A program made the translations under genes and the position numbers. A stretch of DNA of 5,488 bases from the NCBI GenBank assembly GCA_018262875.1, contig JADFDL010000128.1:1-5488 (forward strand), in the 5' to 3' direction. Shown here piece by piece: positions 1 through 5,488 of the stretch; the stretch's first letter is position 1; each line of letters opens with the position of its first letter. The notes beneath the pieces were generated by a model that saw nothing but the letters and a program-made list of their open reading frames with translations, had not been told where the DNA came from and did no database searches. This DNA comes from Rhodocyclaceae bacterium. Its GTDB lineage: Bacteria > Pseudomonadota > Gammaproteobacteria > Burkholderiales > Rhodocyclaceae.

Positions 1-43
1 CGCCCCCGGCCGGGGCGCCACTTTCTTCTTCACCCTGCCTTGA
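1..43 (+). CDS. C-terminal end of a probable sensor histidine kinase (partial)
   Basis: Reading from base 2, the frame gives APGRGATFFFTLP and then a TGA stop at 41-43. A Gly-Ala-x-Phe-x-Phe-x-Leu-Pro ending is the usual last strand of the HATPase_c domain of histidine kinases. The complete kinase at 960-2774 in this window ends almost the same way (GAAFWFTLP). Only 13 residues are visible, so this is a family-level call from a short motif; nothing can be said about its sensor domains or partner. It suggests that the signalling cluster continues to the left, with two kinase genes flanking the binding protein gene. Confidence 0.6.
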   Translation, partial: APGRGATFFFTLP

Positions 44-88
44 AGGCTGACGCACCTTTTCCCCCTCTCGGCACCCGCCACACTTTTC

Positions 89-117
89 TTGCGGAATCAA
101 TCGATGGATGCTAGTTT
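89..117 (+). promoter_or_regulatory. Possible sigma-70-type promoter before the binding protein gene
   Basis: TTGCGG at 89-94 and TAGTTT at 112-117 are separated by 17 bases. The -35-like hexamer has the TTG core, and the -10-like hexamer keeps the T, A and final T that matter most. The 44-129 gap is the only non-coding stretch ahead of the four-gene chain, so a promoter here is expected. Transcription from this site would begin near base 124, leaving almost no leader before the ATG at 130 but a usable one before the in-frame GTG at 148. The match is weak and could be chance. Confidence 0.22.
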
Positions 118-129
118 GATACTTACTCC

Positions 130-963
130 ATGGCGCCGGGATTTGCCGTGAGCAGGAAAAAACCAAAAATAATGGTGCTGCTTGCTCTGCTGTTCCTGGC
201 CAATCTGGCCGGCGCGGCGGATGGCAAACCGCTTGTTTTCGGCGTCCTCAACCAGCAAAGCCCGGCACTGACGGCGGAACGCTGGAATCCCATCCTGCAC
301 TATCTCGGCGTGGCGACGGGACTGACTTTTCAGTTGCGCATGGGGCGGACGGTGCAGGAAACCGATGCCATGATGGGGCGCGGCGAGTTCGACCTGGTCT
401 ACACCAATCACAACTTCCAGAGGGAATTCGACGGCGCCTACAAGGTCATCGCCCGCTGGAGCGGCGAGCCGATCCGCTGCGTCATCGCCGTGCCGGCCGA
501 CAGCCCGCTGCGGGCCCTGCAGTCGCTGCAGGGCCGCCGCGTCGCCTTTCCCTCGCGCGAAGCCTTTGTCGGCTACGCCGTGCCGAAGGTGGCGCTGAGC
601 AGCGCCGGCGTCAGGGTGGAGGAAGTGTTCTCCGGCAACCAGGAAGGCGCGTTGGCGCAACTGAAGGCCCGCCAGGTGGAGGCCGCCGCGGTCAACTCGC
701 GCTTTCTGCAGCAGTACGCCGAGCGGGAAGGCCTGCAGTACCGGGACCTCTATGTCTCCGAGCCCTTTCTCGAACTGCCGGTGATCGCACATTCGCGCCT
801 GCCGCGCGACAAGGTCGAGGCCATCCGGCGCGCCCTCCTCGGCATGCGCCACGACGAGAAGGCTGGCGATCTGCTCCTCAAGCTGAAATTCTCCGGCTTC
901 GAGGCGGCCGACGATCGTCAATACGACAACGTGCGGCGCACCTACCGGCTGATCGGCGAATGA
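130..963 (+). CDS. Secreted PhnD-like periplasmic substrate-binding protein
   Basis: The 277-residue product resembles the phosphate/phosphite/phosphonate (PhnD-like) binding protein family. It has a basic N-terminus (SRKKPK, 8-13), a hydrophobic core (about 15-26) and an AGA site at 27-29, so cleavage by signal peptidase I is likely. There is no lipobox cysteine, so it should be free in the periplasm. Family-like segments are the first strand LVFGVLNQQSP (35-45), FDLVYTNHN (87-95) and VAFPSREAFVGYAVPK (138-153). The ligand cannot be told from sequence. No ABC permease or ATPase gene is adjacent in the window; instead its stop overlaps the start of a membrane kinase (ATGA), pointing to a sensory rather than a transport role (inference). 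The start is uncertain: ATG 130 has no clear ribosome site, GTG 148 has a weak GGGA and still gives a full signal peptide, and ATG 172 would remove the basic region. Confidence 0.82.
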   Translation: MAPGFAVSRKKPKIMVLLALLFLANLAGAADGKPLVFGVLNQQSPALTAERWNPILHYLGVATGLTFQLRMGRTVQETDAMMGRGEFDLVYTNHNFQREFDGAYKVIARWSGEPIRCVIAVPADSPLRALQSLQGRRVAFPSREAFVGYAVPKVALSSAGVRVEEVFSGNQEGALAQLKARQVEAAAVNSRFLQQYAEREGLQYRDLYVSEPFLELPVIAHSRLPRDKVEAIRRALLGMRHDEKAGDLLLKLKFSGFEAADDRQYDNVRRTYRLIGE

Positions 964-2774
964 AGCACACCCGTCTCCAGGCCCGCGTCCTGCTGCTGGC
1001 GATAGGCGTCATCCTCGCCATCTCCCTGCTCGACCTGGCGTCCACGGCCTACGTGCAGGTTCGCGATGCGGAAAAGCGCATGGCGGACCAGGCCCGCAGC
1101 ATCGGCAGCGCCCTCGTCCCCTCGCTGCAGAACGATCTGGTGGTGGGCGATCTGGCAACCGCTCAGCAGACCCTGGACCGGGTGCAGCGCCATGCGGCCT
1201 TCAAGCGGCTCGACCTGCTCGACGCGGCCTCGGGCAGGGTGCTACTGGCGGGACGGCAAGCGGAGGATGCAGCGGGGGAAAACGGCGTACCGGGCTGGTT
1301 TGCCGGACTGATCGATATCCGGCCTCCCCCCTTGAGCATCCCGATTCAGGCCGGCGGCGTCCAGTACGGCGTGCTGCTGGTGGAGCCTTCGCCGGTCCTG
1401 CTCGAACGCGACCTGTGGCGCCATCTTTGGCTGGCCGCGCTGCTTTCGCTCATCACCCTGGCCGTGGTGCTGCCCCTGTTCATCCTGACGCTGCGCGGCG
1501 GACTCAAGCCCCTGCGGGAACTGGCCGCCAGCGCCAGGAAATTCGGCGCCGGCGACTATACCCGCCGCGCACCCGACTCCACGGTGCGCGAAATCGCGCA
1601 GACGGCGCGCGCCTTCAACCTCATGGCCGACAATATCCAGACCCTGCTCGGCCAGTTGCGCGCCAGCAACGCCACCAATCGCCGTCTGGCCGTCATCGTC
1701 GAGCAATCGGGTGAAATCATCCTCACCCTCAACAACGCAGGCATCATTACAAGCTGGAACGATGGCGCCCGCCGTACACTCGGCTACACGGCGGAAGAAG
1801 CCATCGAGCGGAACATCGCCTTCCTGCTGCCGGAACCCAGCGAAGACGAAACCGGCCTGCTGGCCCGGCCGTTCCCGGACGCCCGGCATGGCGAGCGCCC
1901 TGAGACGCGCTTTCGCACCAGAGACGGCCGCATACGGGATATCGTCCTCGGCCTCGCCCCCCTGATGGGCGAAGACGGCCAGCGCATCGGCCTGATCTGC
2001 ATCGGCCGCGATTTCAGCGAGCGCAAGCGGGCCCAGGACGAAATCCGCCGCATCAACGCCGAGCTCGAACAGCGCGTGCAGGAACGCACCGCCGAACTCG
2101 AAGCCGCCAACCAGGAACTGGAGGCCTTCAGCTATACGGTCTCGCATGACCTGCGCGCCCCGCTGCGGGCAATGAACGGATTCAGCAAGCTGGTGGAAGA
2201 GGACGCCGGCGACGCCCTCAGCGAACAGTCCCGCCACATGCTGCGGCGCATCCACGCGGCCAGCGTCAAAATGGAACACCTCATCGAAGAACTCCTCAAG
2301 CTGGCCCGCCTCGGCCGCCAGGAACTTCAGCGCGACGACGCCAATCTGTCCCGCATCGCCGAAGAAATCCACGCCGACCTGGCCGAGACGCAGCCCGAGC
2401 GCAGGATCTCCTGGCACATCGAGCCGGGTTTGACCGCCCGCGCCGATCGCGTGCTGATCAAGTCGGCGCTCGACAACCTGCTGCGCAATGCCTGGAAGTT
2501 CACCTCGAAACGCGAAGACGCGGAGATCTCGTTCACGTCATCGAAGCAGGGGAACGAAACCGTCTACTGCGTTCGCGACAACGGCGCCGGCTTCAATCCG
2601 GCCTGTGCCGACAAGCTGTTCCTGCCCTTTCAGCGCCTGCACAAGGCCGAGCAGTTCGAAGGCACCGGCATCGGCCTCGCCACGGTGCATCGCATCGTCA
2701 AGCGCCACGGCGGCCGCATCTGGGCGGAAGGCGCCGTCGACGAAGGCGCCGCCTTCTGGTTCACGCTGCCGTGA
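960..2774 (+). CDS. Membrane sensor histidine kinase (periplasmic domain-HAMP-PAS-HisKA-HATPase)
   Basis: A 604-residue inner-membrane kinase expected to autophosphorylate on histidine and pass the phosphate to a response regulator not seen here. Order: membrane helix 1 (about 10-30), a periplasmic region (31-155) of compact CHASE8- or CACHE-like character (tentative), helix 2 (156-178), HAMP (179-232), PAS (about 240-357, with ITSWNDGARRTLGYTAEEAI typical of the fold), a coiled coil rich in Glu and Arg (357-388), HisKA with phospho-acceptor His396 in the motif SHDLRAPLR, and HATPase_c with N-box Asn510, G1 box DNGAGF (540-545) and G2 box GTGIGLA (568-574). All catalytic boxes look intact. 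The kinase core resembles the phytochrome/Cph1-type subgroup, but no chromophore domain is present. The start ATG overlaps the stop of the binding protein gene by 4 bases with no strong ribosome site, so coupled translation is likely. It carries no receiver domain. Confidence 0.93.
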   Translation: MKHTRLQARVLLLAIGVILAISLLDLASTAYVQVRDAEKRMADQARSIGSALVPSLQNDLVVGDLATAQQTLDRVQRHAAFKRLDLLDAASGRVLLAGRQAEDAAGENGVPGWFAGLIDIRPPPLSIPIQAGGVQYGVLLVEPSPVLLERDLWRHLWLAALLSLITLAVVLPLFILTLRGGLKPLRELAASARKFGAGDYTRRAPDSTVREIAQTARAFNLMADNIQTLLGQLRASNATNRRLAVIVEQSGEIILTLNNAGIITSWNDGARRTLGYTAEEAIERNIAFLLPEPSEDETGLLARPFPDARHGERPETRFRTRDGRIRDIVLGLAPLMGEDGQRIGLICIGRDFSERKRAQDEIRRINAELEQRVQERTAELEAANQELEAFSYTVSHDLRAPLRAMNGFSKLVEEDAGDALSEQSRHMLRRIHAASVKMEHLIEELLKLARLGRQELQRDDANLSRIAEEIHADLAETQPERRISWHIEPGLTARADRVLIKSALDNLLRNAWKFTSKREDAEISFTSSKQGNETVYCVRDNGAGFNPACADKLFLPFQRLHKAEQFEGTGIGLATVHRIVKRHGGRIWAEGAVDEGAAFWFTLP

Positions 2775-3373
2775 AAGCGGGTGACGGCAACGGCGCCCCC
2801 CAGCGCTGCGGCTGGTGCGGCGACGATCCGCTTTACGTGAACTACCACGACACCGAATGGGGCGTGCCGGTGCACGACGACCGCCGGCTCTTCGAATTCC
2901 TCATCCTCGAAGGCGCCCAGGCCGGATTGTCCTGGATCACCATCCTGCGAAAACGCGAGAACTACCGCCGCGCCTTCGACAACTTCGACGCCGCGAAGAT
3001 CGCCCGCTACGGCCGGCACCAGGTCGCGCGCCTGCTGGGCGATGCCGGCATCGTGCGCAACCGGCTGAAGATCGAGGCGGCGATCAACAACGCGCAGCGC
3101 TTTCTCGAGGTGCAGGCGGCCTTCGGCAGCTTCGACGACTATATCTGGCGCTTCGTCGATGGGCAGCCGATTATCAACCGCTGGAAATCGCTGAAGCAGG
3201 TTCCGGCCAGCACCCGCGAATCCGATGCCCTGAGCGAGGACCTCAAGGCGCGCGGCTTCAAATTCGTCGGCTCCACCATCTGCTATGCCCACATGCAGGC
3301 CACCGGCATGGTCAACGACCATCTCGCAAGCTGCTTCCGGCATGCCGAAATTGGCCGTAGAATGAAGTCATGA
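2771..3373 (+). CDS. tag: DNA-3-methyladenine glycosylase I
   Basis: A 200-residue cytoplasmic base-excision repair enzyme that removes 3-methyladenine from alkylated DNA, leaving an abasic site. It aligns by eye along its length with E. coli Tag (187 residues), offset by nine at the N-terminus. The zinc ligands are conserved: Cys13, His26, His184 and Cys188, equivalent to E. coli Cys4, His17, His175 and Cys179. The base-pocket residues Tyr25, Glu47 and Trp55 match Tyr16, Glu38 and Trp46. The segments LEGAQAGLSWITILRKRENY and RGFKFVGSTICYAHMQATG are family signatures. Translation must begin at GTG 2771, as no other start precedes Cys13; it overlaps the kinase stop as GTGA and has no clear ribosome site, so expression probably depends on coupling to the kinase gene. 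A repair gene inside a sensor operon is unusual but need not mean shared function. Confidence 0.97.
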   Translation: MKAGDGNGAPQRCGWCGDDPLYVNYHDTEWGVPVHDDRRLFEFLILEGAQAGLSWITILRKRENYRRAFDNFDAAKIARYGRHQVARLLGDAGIVRNRLKIEAAINNAQRFLEVQAAFGSFDDYIWRFVDGQPIINRWKSLKQVPASTRESDALSEDLKARGFKFVGSTICYAHMQATGMVNDHLASCFRHAEIGRRMKS

Positions 3374-3576
3374 GTGCATGGTCCTGTCCCCACGACCTGA
3401 ACGGCATCTGCCAACTGGTGAGCGGCGCCGCCTGCGATCCCGGCATGCGCGGTTGCGTGCTGCACGGCAAGGTGCGTTTCGCCAGCGAAGAGAGGAACGC
3501 GCCACGCAAGCCCGTCAAGGCCAGTCAGTCGCCGAACGCCGCCCCGGCAACCCCGAAGCGCCGTTTGCCGATATGA
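3370..3576 (+). CDS. Small four-cysteine protein of unknown function, coupled to tag
   Basis: A 68-residue protein I cannot assign to a characterised family. The first half is compact and cysteine-rich: Cys6, Cys14, Cys22 and Cys29, spaced C-x7-C-x7-C-x6-C, with histidines at 8 and 32 and a CDPGMRGCVL segment (22-31). The second half (from about 38) is basic, Pro- and Ala-rich and probably disordered. There is no signal peptide or membrane helix, so it should be cytoplasmic, where four reduced cysteines could bind zinc or an iron-sulfur cluster (inference). The ATG overlaps the tag stop as ATGA, and the length, strand and tight packing support a real gene. I have an unverified impression that similar short proteins with a W-x-CP start and CxPGMxGC occur in betaproteobacteria. 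No ribosome site is obvious. Confidence 0.72.
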   Translation: MSAWSCPHDLNGICQLVSGAACDPGMRGCVLHGKVRFASEERNAPRKPVKASQSPNAAPATPKRRLPI

Positions 3577-3579
3577 CTT

Positions 3580-3607
3580 TCGACATAACCCCCCCCCCAA
3601 GTAAAGC
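3580..3607 (+). promoter_or_regulatory. Possible promoter with a poly-C spacer ahead of the diguanylate cyclase
   Basis: TCGACA at 3580-3585 matches the sigma-70 -35 consensus at five of six positions. After 16 bases, TAAAGC at 3602-3607 matches the -10 consensus at only three. The spacer contains the C10 run. The location, just after the small-gene stop and ahead of a 60-base leader, fits a promoter for the cyclase gene. The weak -10 keeps the call tentative. Confidence 0.25.
3589..3598. repeat. Mononucleotide tract of ten C
   Basis: Ten consecutive C residues lie between the small cysteine protein and the diguanylate cyclase, outside both reading frames. Length change here would not alter either protein. 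It is the only homopolymer of this length in the window. Such tracts are prone to slipped-strand change and to sequencing error, so the true length may be uncertain. Confidence 0.9.
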
Positions 3608-3623
3608 TCAAGATCCACCCCCG

Positions 3624-3650
3624 CTTGCCGTAATGCATTCAGACGGCAAG
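3624..3650. promoter_or_regulatory. Perfect 8-bp inverted repeat in the leader of the diguanylate cyclase gene
   Basis: CTTGCCGT (3624-3631) and ACGGCAAG (3643-3650) are exact reverse complements around an 11-base loop that itself contains the palindrome AATGCATT (3632-3639). The right arm ends 6 bases before the ribosome binding site. It could be an operator for a dimeric regulator or an RNA hairpin acting near the ribosome site. It lacks a following T run, so it is not a standard intrinsic terminator for the upstream genes. The structure is seen directly; the role is inferred. Confidence 0.45.
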
Positions 3651-3656
3651 AGTGAA

Positions 3657-3661
3657 GAGGG
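3657..3661 (+). promoter_or_regulatory. Ribosome binding site that sets the start of the diguanylate cyclase
   Basis: GAGGG at 3657-3661 sits 8 bases before the ATG at 3670. It lies inside the frame that would start at GTG 3652, so it argues for the ATG start. It is the clearest Shine-Dalgarno match in the window and contrasts with the overlapping starts of the four-gene chain. Confidence 0.7.
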
Positions 3662-3669
3662 ATGCCTCC

Positions 3670-4671
3670 ATGACCGCGCGGCAGCCAATAGTCAACAAGA
3701 ATCAGGAAGACAGCAAACTGGACTTCTCCGTCCGCCTGATGGAGCACCTGGTCGTGCCCACCTTCGTCCTCGATGCCGACTGCCGCGTCCTCATCTGGAA
3801 CCGGGCCTGCGAACGCCTCACCGGCCTCAAGGCCAGCGAGGTCATCGGCACCCGCGAACACTGGCGCGGCTTCTATGAAGAACCGCGTCCCTGCCTGGCC
3901 GACCTGATCGCCCAGGGTCGCACGTCTGAAATCGACGCCCTTTACGCCGACCACGATCATGCCGGCGAGGAGGCCATCACCGCGCACGGCCGCCGCGCAG
4001 AAAACTGGTGCGTCATGCCGCAGGTCGGCACGCGGCTGTATCTGGCCATCGACGCCGGCCCCATCTACGACGAAGCCGGCAAGCTCGTCGCCGTGGTGGA
4101 GACCCTGCGTGACATGTCGGCGCAGAAGCGGGCACAGGAGGAACTGGAACGGCTGGCCACGCGCGACGGCCTCACCAGCGTCGCCAATCGCCGCAGTTTC
4201 GACGAAACGCTGAACACGGAATGGCGGCGCGCCTCGCGCGAATCGCGCGCGCTTTCCCTGCTCATGATCGACGTCGATTACTTCAAGCCCTACAACGACA
4301 CCTACGGTCACCAGAGCGGCGACGACTGCCTGCGGCAGATCGCCGCAGCCATGACCGGGGTGGTCAAGCGCGCCAGCGATTGCGTCGCCCGCTACGGCGG
4401 CGAGGAATTCTCCATCCTGATGCCGGCCACCGAGCTGGGAGGCGCCCGCATCGTCGCCGAGCGCATCCGCGCCGCGGTCGAGGCATTGCGCCTGCCGCAC
4501 AGCGGTTCCGCTGTCGCCGAACACGTCACTGTCAGCATCGGCGTAGCCTGCATGCACATCGCTGCGGGCGGCGAACCGGCGGCCCAACTGATCGCGGCCG
4601 CCGATGCCGCCCTGTACCGCGCCAAGCACGCGGGGCGCAATCGCATCGAATTGGCCGAGACGCCGGTCTAG
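3670..4671 (+). CDS. PAS-domain diguanylate cyclase (GGDEF family)
   Basis: A 333-residue protein that should make the second messenger c-di-GMP from two GTP. The N-terminal half (about 18-145) is one PAS domain (VPTFVLDADCRVLIWNRACE), followed by a short signalling helix (AQKRAQEELERL) and a GGDEF domain (about 160-328). Catalytic features look intact: the DGLT entry motif (166-169), the metal-binding segment MIDVDYFKPYND (199-210), and the active-site loop GGEEF (243-247). An allosteric inhibition motif RASD (234-237) lies five residues before GGEEF, so product inhibition by c-di-GMP is expected. There is no EAL domain, membrane helix or signal peptide, so it is cytoplasmic, and the PAS ligand is unknown. 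ATG 3670 is preferred to GTG 3652 because of the ribosome site at 3657-3661. A 93-base gap from the previous gene suggests its own promoter. Confidence 0.95.
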   Translation: MTARQPIVNKNQEDSKLDFSVRLMEHLVVPTFVLDADCRVLIWNRACERLTGLKASEVIGTREHWRGFYEEPRPCLADLIAQGRTSEIDALYADHDHAGEEAITAHGRRAENWCVMPQVGTRLYLAIDAGPIYDEAGKLVAVVETLRDMSAQKRAQEELERLATRDGLTSVANRRSFDETLNTEWRRASRESRALSLLMIDVDYFKPYNDTYGHQSGDDCLRQIAAAMTGVVKRASDCVARYGGEEFSILMPATELGGARIVAERIRAAVEALRLPHSGSAVAEHVTVSIGVACMHIAAGGEPAAQLIAAADAALYRAKHAGRNRIELAETPV

Positions 4672-4681
4672 GGTCTTAGAC
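4666..4681. terminator. Short symmetrical hairpin between convergent genes, weak terminator candidate
   Basis: GTCTA (4666-4670) and TAGAC (4677-4681) are reverse complements around GGGTCT, covering both stop codons of the convergent cyclase and transporter genes. A G-T wobble could extend the stem by one pair. The stem is short and has no T run on either side, so efficient termination is doubtful. No better terminator is visible in the 4-base gap. Confidence 0.15.
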
Positions 4682-5488
4682 TCTGCCCACCCGGAGCGCC
4701 GTCAGGATCGCCGCCCCCTGCAGCAACGCCACGCCGACCAGCACCGCGCCGAAACGGCCGCCGTCCATGAGCGGGCCGAACAGCAGCGGAGAGATCGCCA
4801 GCCCGACATCCAGTCCGGAATAGACAAAGCCATAGATGCGGCCGAATGCCTGCTGGCCGAAGCGCGCCGTCGCGGCGCGGCGCACCAGCAAGTCGCGCGA
4901 GGGCCCGGCGATGCCGCCGCAGAAGCCCATGACGCCCATCGCCGGCAGGACGCTCCATGACGGCAGCACGCCGCTGGCGATCACCATCGCAACCGCCGCC
5001 GCTGCGGCCAGCGCCGCCGCGATCTGCCGGTCGTGCGCGCCGCTGCGCGAGGCCAGCACGCCGCCGGCGGCGATGCCGACCGCTCCGCCCAGCAAAAAGG
5101 CCGTCAGCGTCGCCGCCGCTGCGGCCAAAGAGAGGCCATATATCTCGTGCATCACCGGCGTGGCGTAATTCTGCAGCGCGCCGAAAGCCGCGGTGACCAC
5201 CAGGAAAAAGCAGAAGCACATCCACACCGCGCCGACGCCGAGAAAACCGAAGGTCGACGCCGTCCCGGCGGGACTGACTTTTGCGCCCGCACTTGCATCC
5301 ATGGCATTTGCCGCAATCCCGGACAAATCGGTCGCCTCACGCCGCAGCCAGATCACCAGCCAGGCGGCGGCACCCAGGCCGGCCGCGCCGAGCGCCGCCA
5401 TCCGCCAGCTCGCTGCGGCGGCGATGCCGGCGAGGAATACCGGGGCGATCGCCCAGCCGAGATTGCCCGACAGGCCGTGCATCGAGAA
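4676..5488 (-). CDS. Major facilitator superfamily transporter, C-terminal part
   Basis: The - strand frame is open from the right edge (beginning FSMHGLSGNLG) to a TAA at 4676-4678, giving 270 residues. The usual MFS length is about 400, so roughly the first third lies outside the window. About eight hydrophobic helices are visible, with a hydrophilic loop at about residues 49-78 of the fragment matching the central MFS loop. GNLGWAIAP near its start resembles the Gly/Pro-rich helix 5 motif, and GPSRDLLVRR near residue 195 sits in the equivalent C-half loop. It is an inner-membrane secondary transporter or drug exporter; the substrate cannot be told, though a fosmidomycin-resistance-like (Fsr) or related exporter is possible. 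The methionine at 5480-5482 is internal, because the homologous region extends upstream of it. It converges on the cyclase gene with 4 bases between the stops, so transcription from the two sides may interfere. Confidence 0.88.
   Translation of the reverse strand, partial: FSMHGLSGNLGWAIAPVFLAGIAAAASWRMAALGAAGLGAAAWLVIWLRREATDLSGIAANAMDASAGAKVSPAGTASTFGFLGVGAVWMCFCFFLVVTAAFGALQNYATPVMHEIYGLSLAAAAATLTAFLLGGAVGIAAGGVLASRSGAHDRQIAAALAAAAAVAMVIASGVLPSWSVLPAMGVMGFCGGIAGPSRDLLVRRAATARFGQQAFGRIYGFVYSGLDVGLAISPLLFGPLMDGGRFGAVLVGVALLQGAAILTALRVGRV

Noticed and set aside
4..15. 12-bp palindrome CCCCGGCCGGGG at the left edge
   Set aside because: It lies within the codons of the partial kinase C-terminus and is a low-complexity GC palindrome, likely coincidental.
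97..921. Antisense open frame of 274 codons opposite the binding protein
   Set aside because: The + strand frame has a signal peptide and PhnD-like segments; the antisense product resembles nothing.
1242..2417. Antisense open frame of 391 codons opposite the kinase
   Set aside because: No domain motifs and a Gly/Ala/Gln/Asp-rich composition typical of the reverse complement of a GC-rich gene. The kinase frame is clearly the real one.
3440..3456. Possible sigma-54 promoter (CGGCAT followed by TTGC) inside the small gene
   Set aside because: The spacing between the GG and GC elements is off by one base and the sequence is accounted for by coding for the conserved-looking cysteine region.
3283..4629. 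Antisense open frame of 448 codons on the - strand
   Set aside because: It spans the end of tag, the small gene, an intergenic region and most of the cyclase. Its translation shows no recognisable domain, while the + strand frames carry intact motifs. GC-rich codon bias explains the lack of stops.
5269..5282. 14-base direct repeat CGGGACTGACTTTT, also at 317-330
   Set aside because: Both copies are within coding sequence of unrelated genes on opposite coding strands, with no shared flanks. A single 14-mer match in a window this size is not strong evidence of a mobile or regulatory repeat.
5480..5482. Methionine codon as the true start of the transporter gene
   Set aside because: The frame stays open to the window edge, and the residues after it resemble the middle of an MFS protein, so a start here would leave out the first helices.
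1..5488. Search by eye for tRNA, rRNA, CRISPR arrays, insertion sequences, integrases or attachment repeats
   Set aside because: No spaced direct repeats, transposase-like frames or cloverleaf-like segments were seen. Non-coding space totals under 200 bases.

Overview
The window is GC-rich, with tightly packed genes, strong G/C preference at third codon positions, long antisense open frames and 4-base stop/start overlaps. These traits, with the protein families present, suggest a free-living proteobacterium, most likely a betaproteobacterium of the Rhodocyclales type. That placement is an impression from sequence style and was not tested by search.

Layout, left to right. Bases 1-43 hold the last codons of a gene whose product ends like a histidine kinase. 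After an 86-base gap comes a chain of four + strand genes, each overlapping the next by 4 bases: a secreted PhnD-like periplasmic binding protein (130-963), a membrane histidine kinase with periplasmic, HAMP, PAS, HisKA and ATPase domains (960-2774), DNA-3-methyladenine glycosylase I (tag, 2771-3373), and a 68-residue protein with four cysteines that I cannot assign (3370-3576). A 93-base intergenic region (3577-3669) then holds a run of ten C, an 8-bp perfect inverted repeat and a clear ribosome binding site. It leads into a PAS-GGDEF diguanylate cyclase (3670-4671). Facing it, with only 4 bases between the stop codons, is the C-terminal two thirds of a major facilitator transporter on the - strand (4676-5488, running off the window).

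How the genes may work together. The binding protein has no ABC permease or ATPase gene beside it within the window, but it is translationally coupled to a kinase with a periplasmic domain. The simplest reading is a sensory pair: the binding protein captures a small ligand and presents it to the kinase. The ligand is unknown and no response regulator is visible; the partial kinase at the left edge suggests that the signalling cluster continues upstream. The diguanylate cyclase adds a second, cytoplasmic signalling output (c-di-GMP). The DNA repair gene and the cysteine-rich gene are joined to this signalling operon by overlap, with no obvious functional link.

The window looks mainly like ordinary chromosomal signalling genes. 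The points most worth a second look are the binding protein-kinase pair, the four-cysteine protein coupled to tag, and the C10 tract, which may lie between promoter elements upstream of the diguanylate cyclase.
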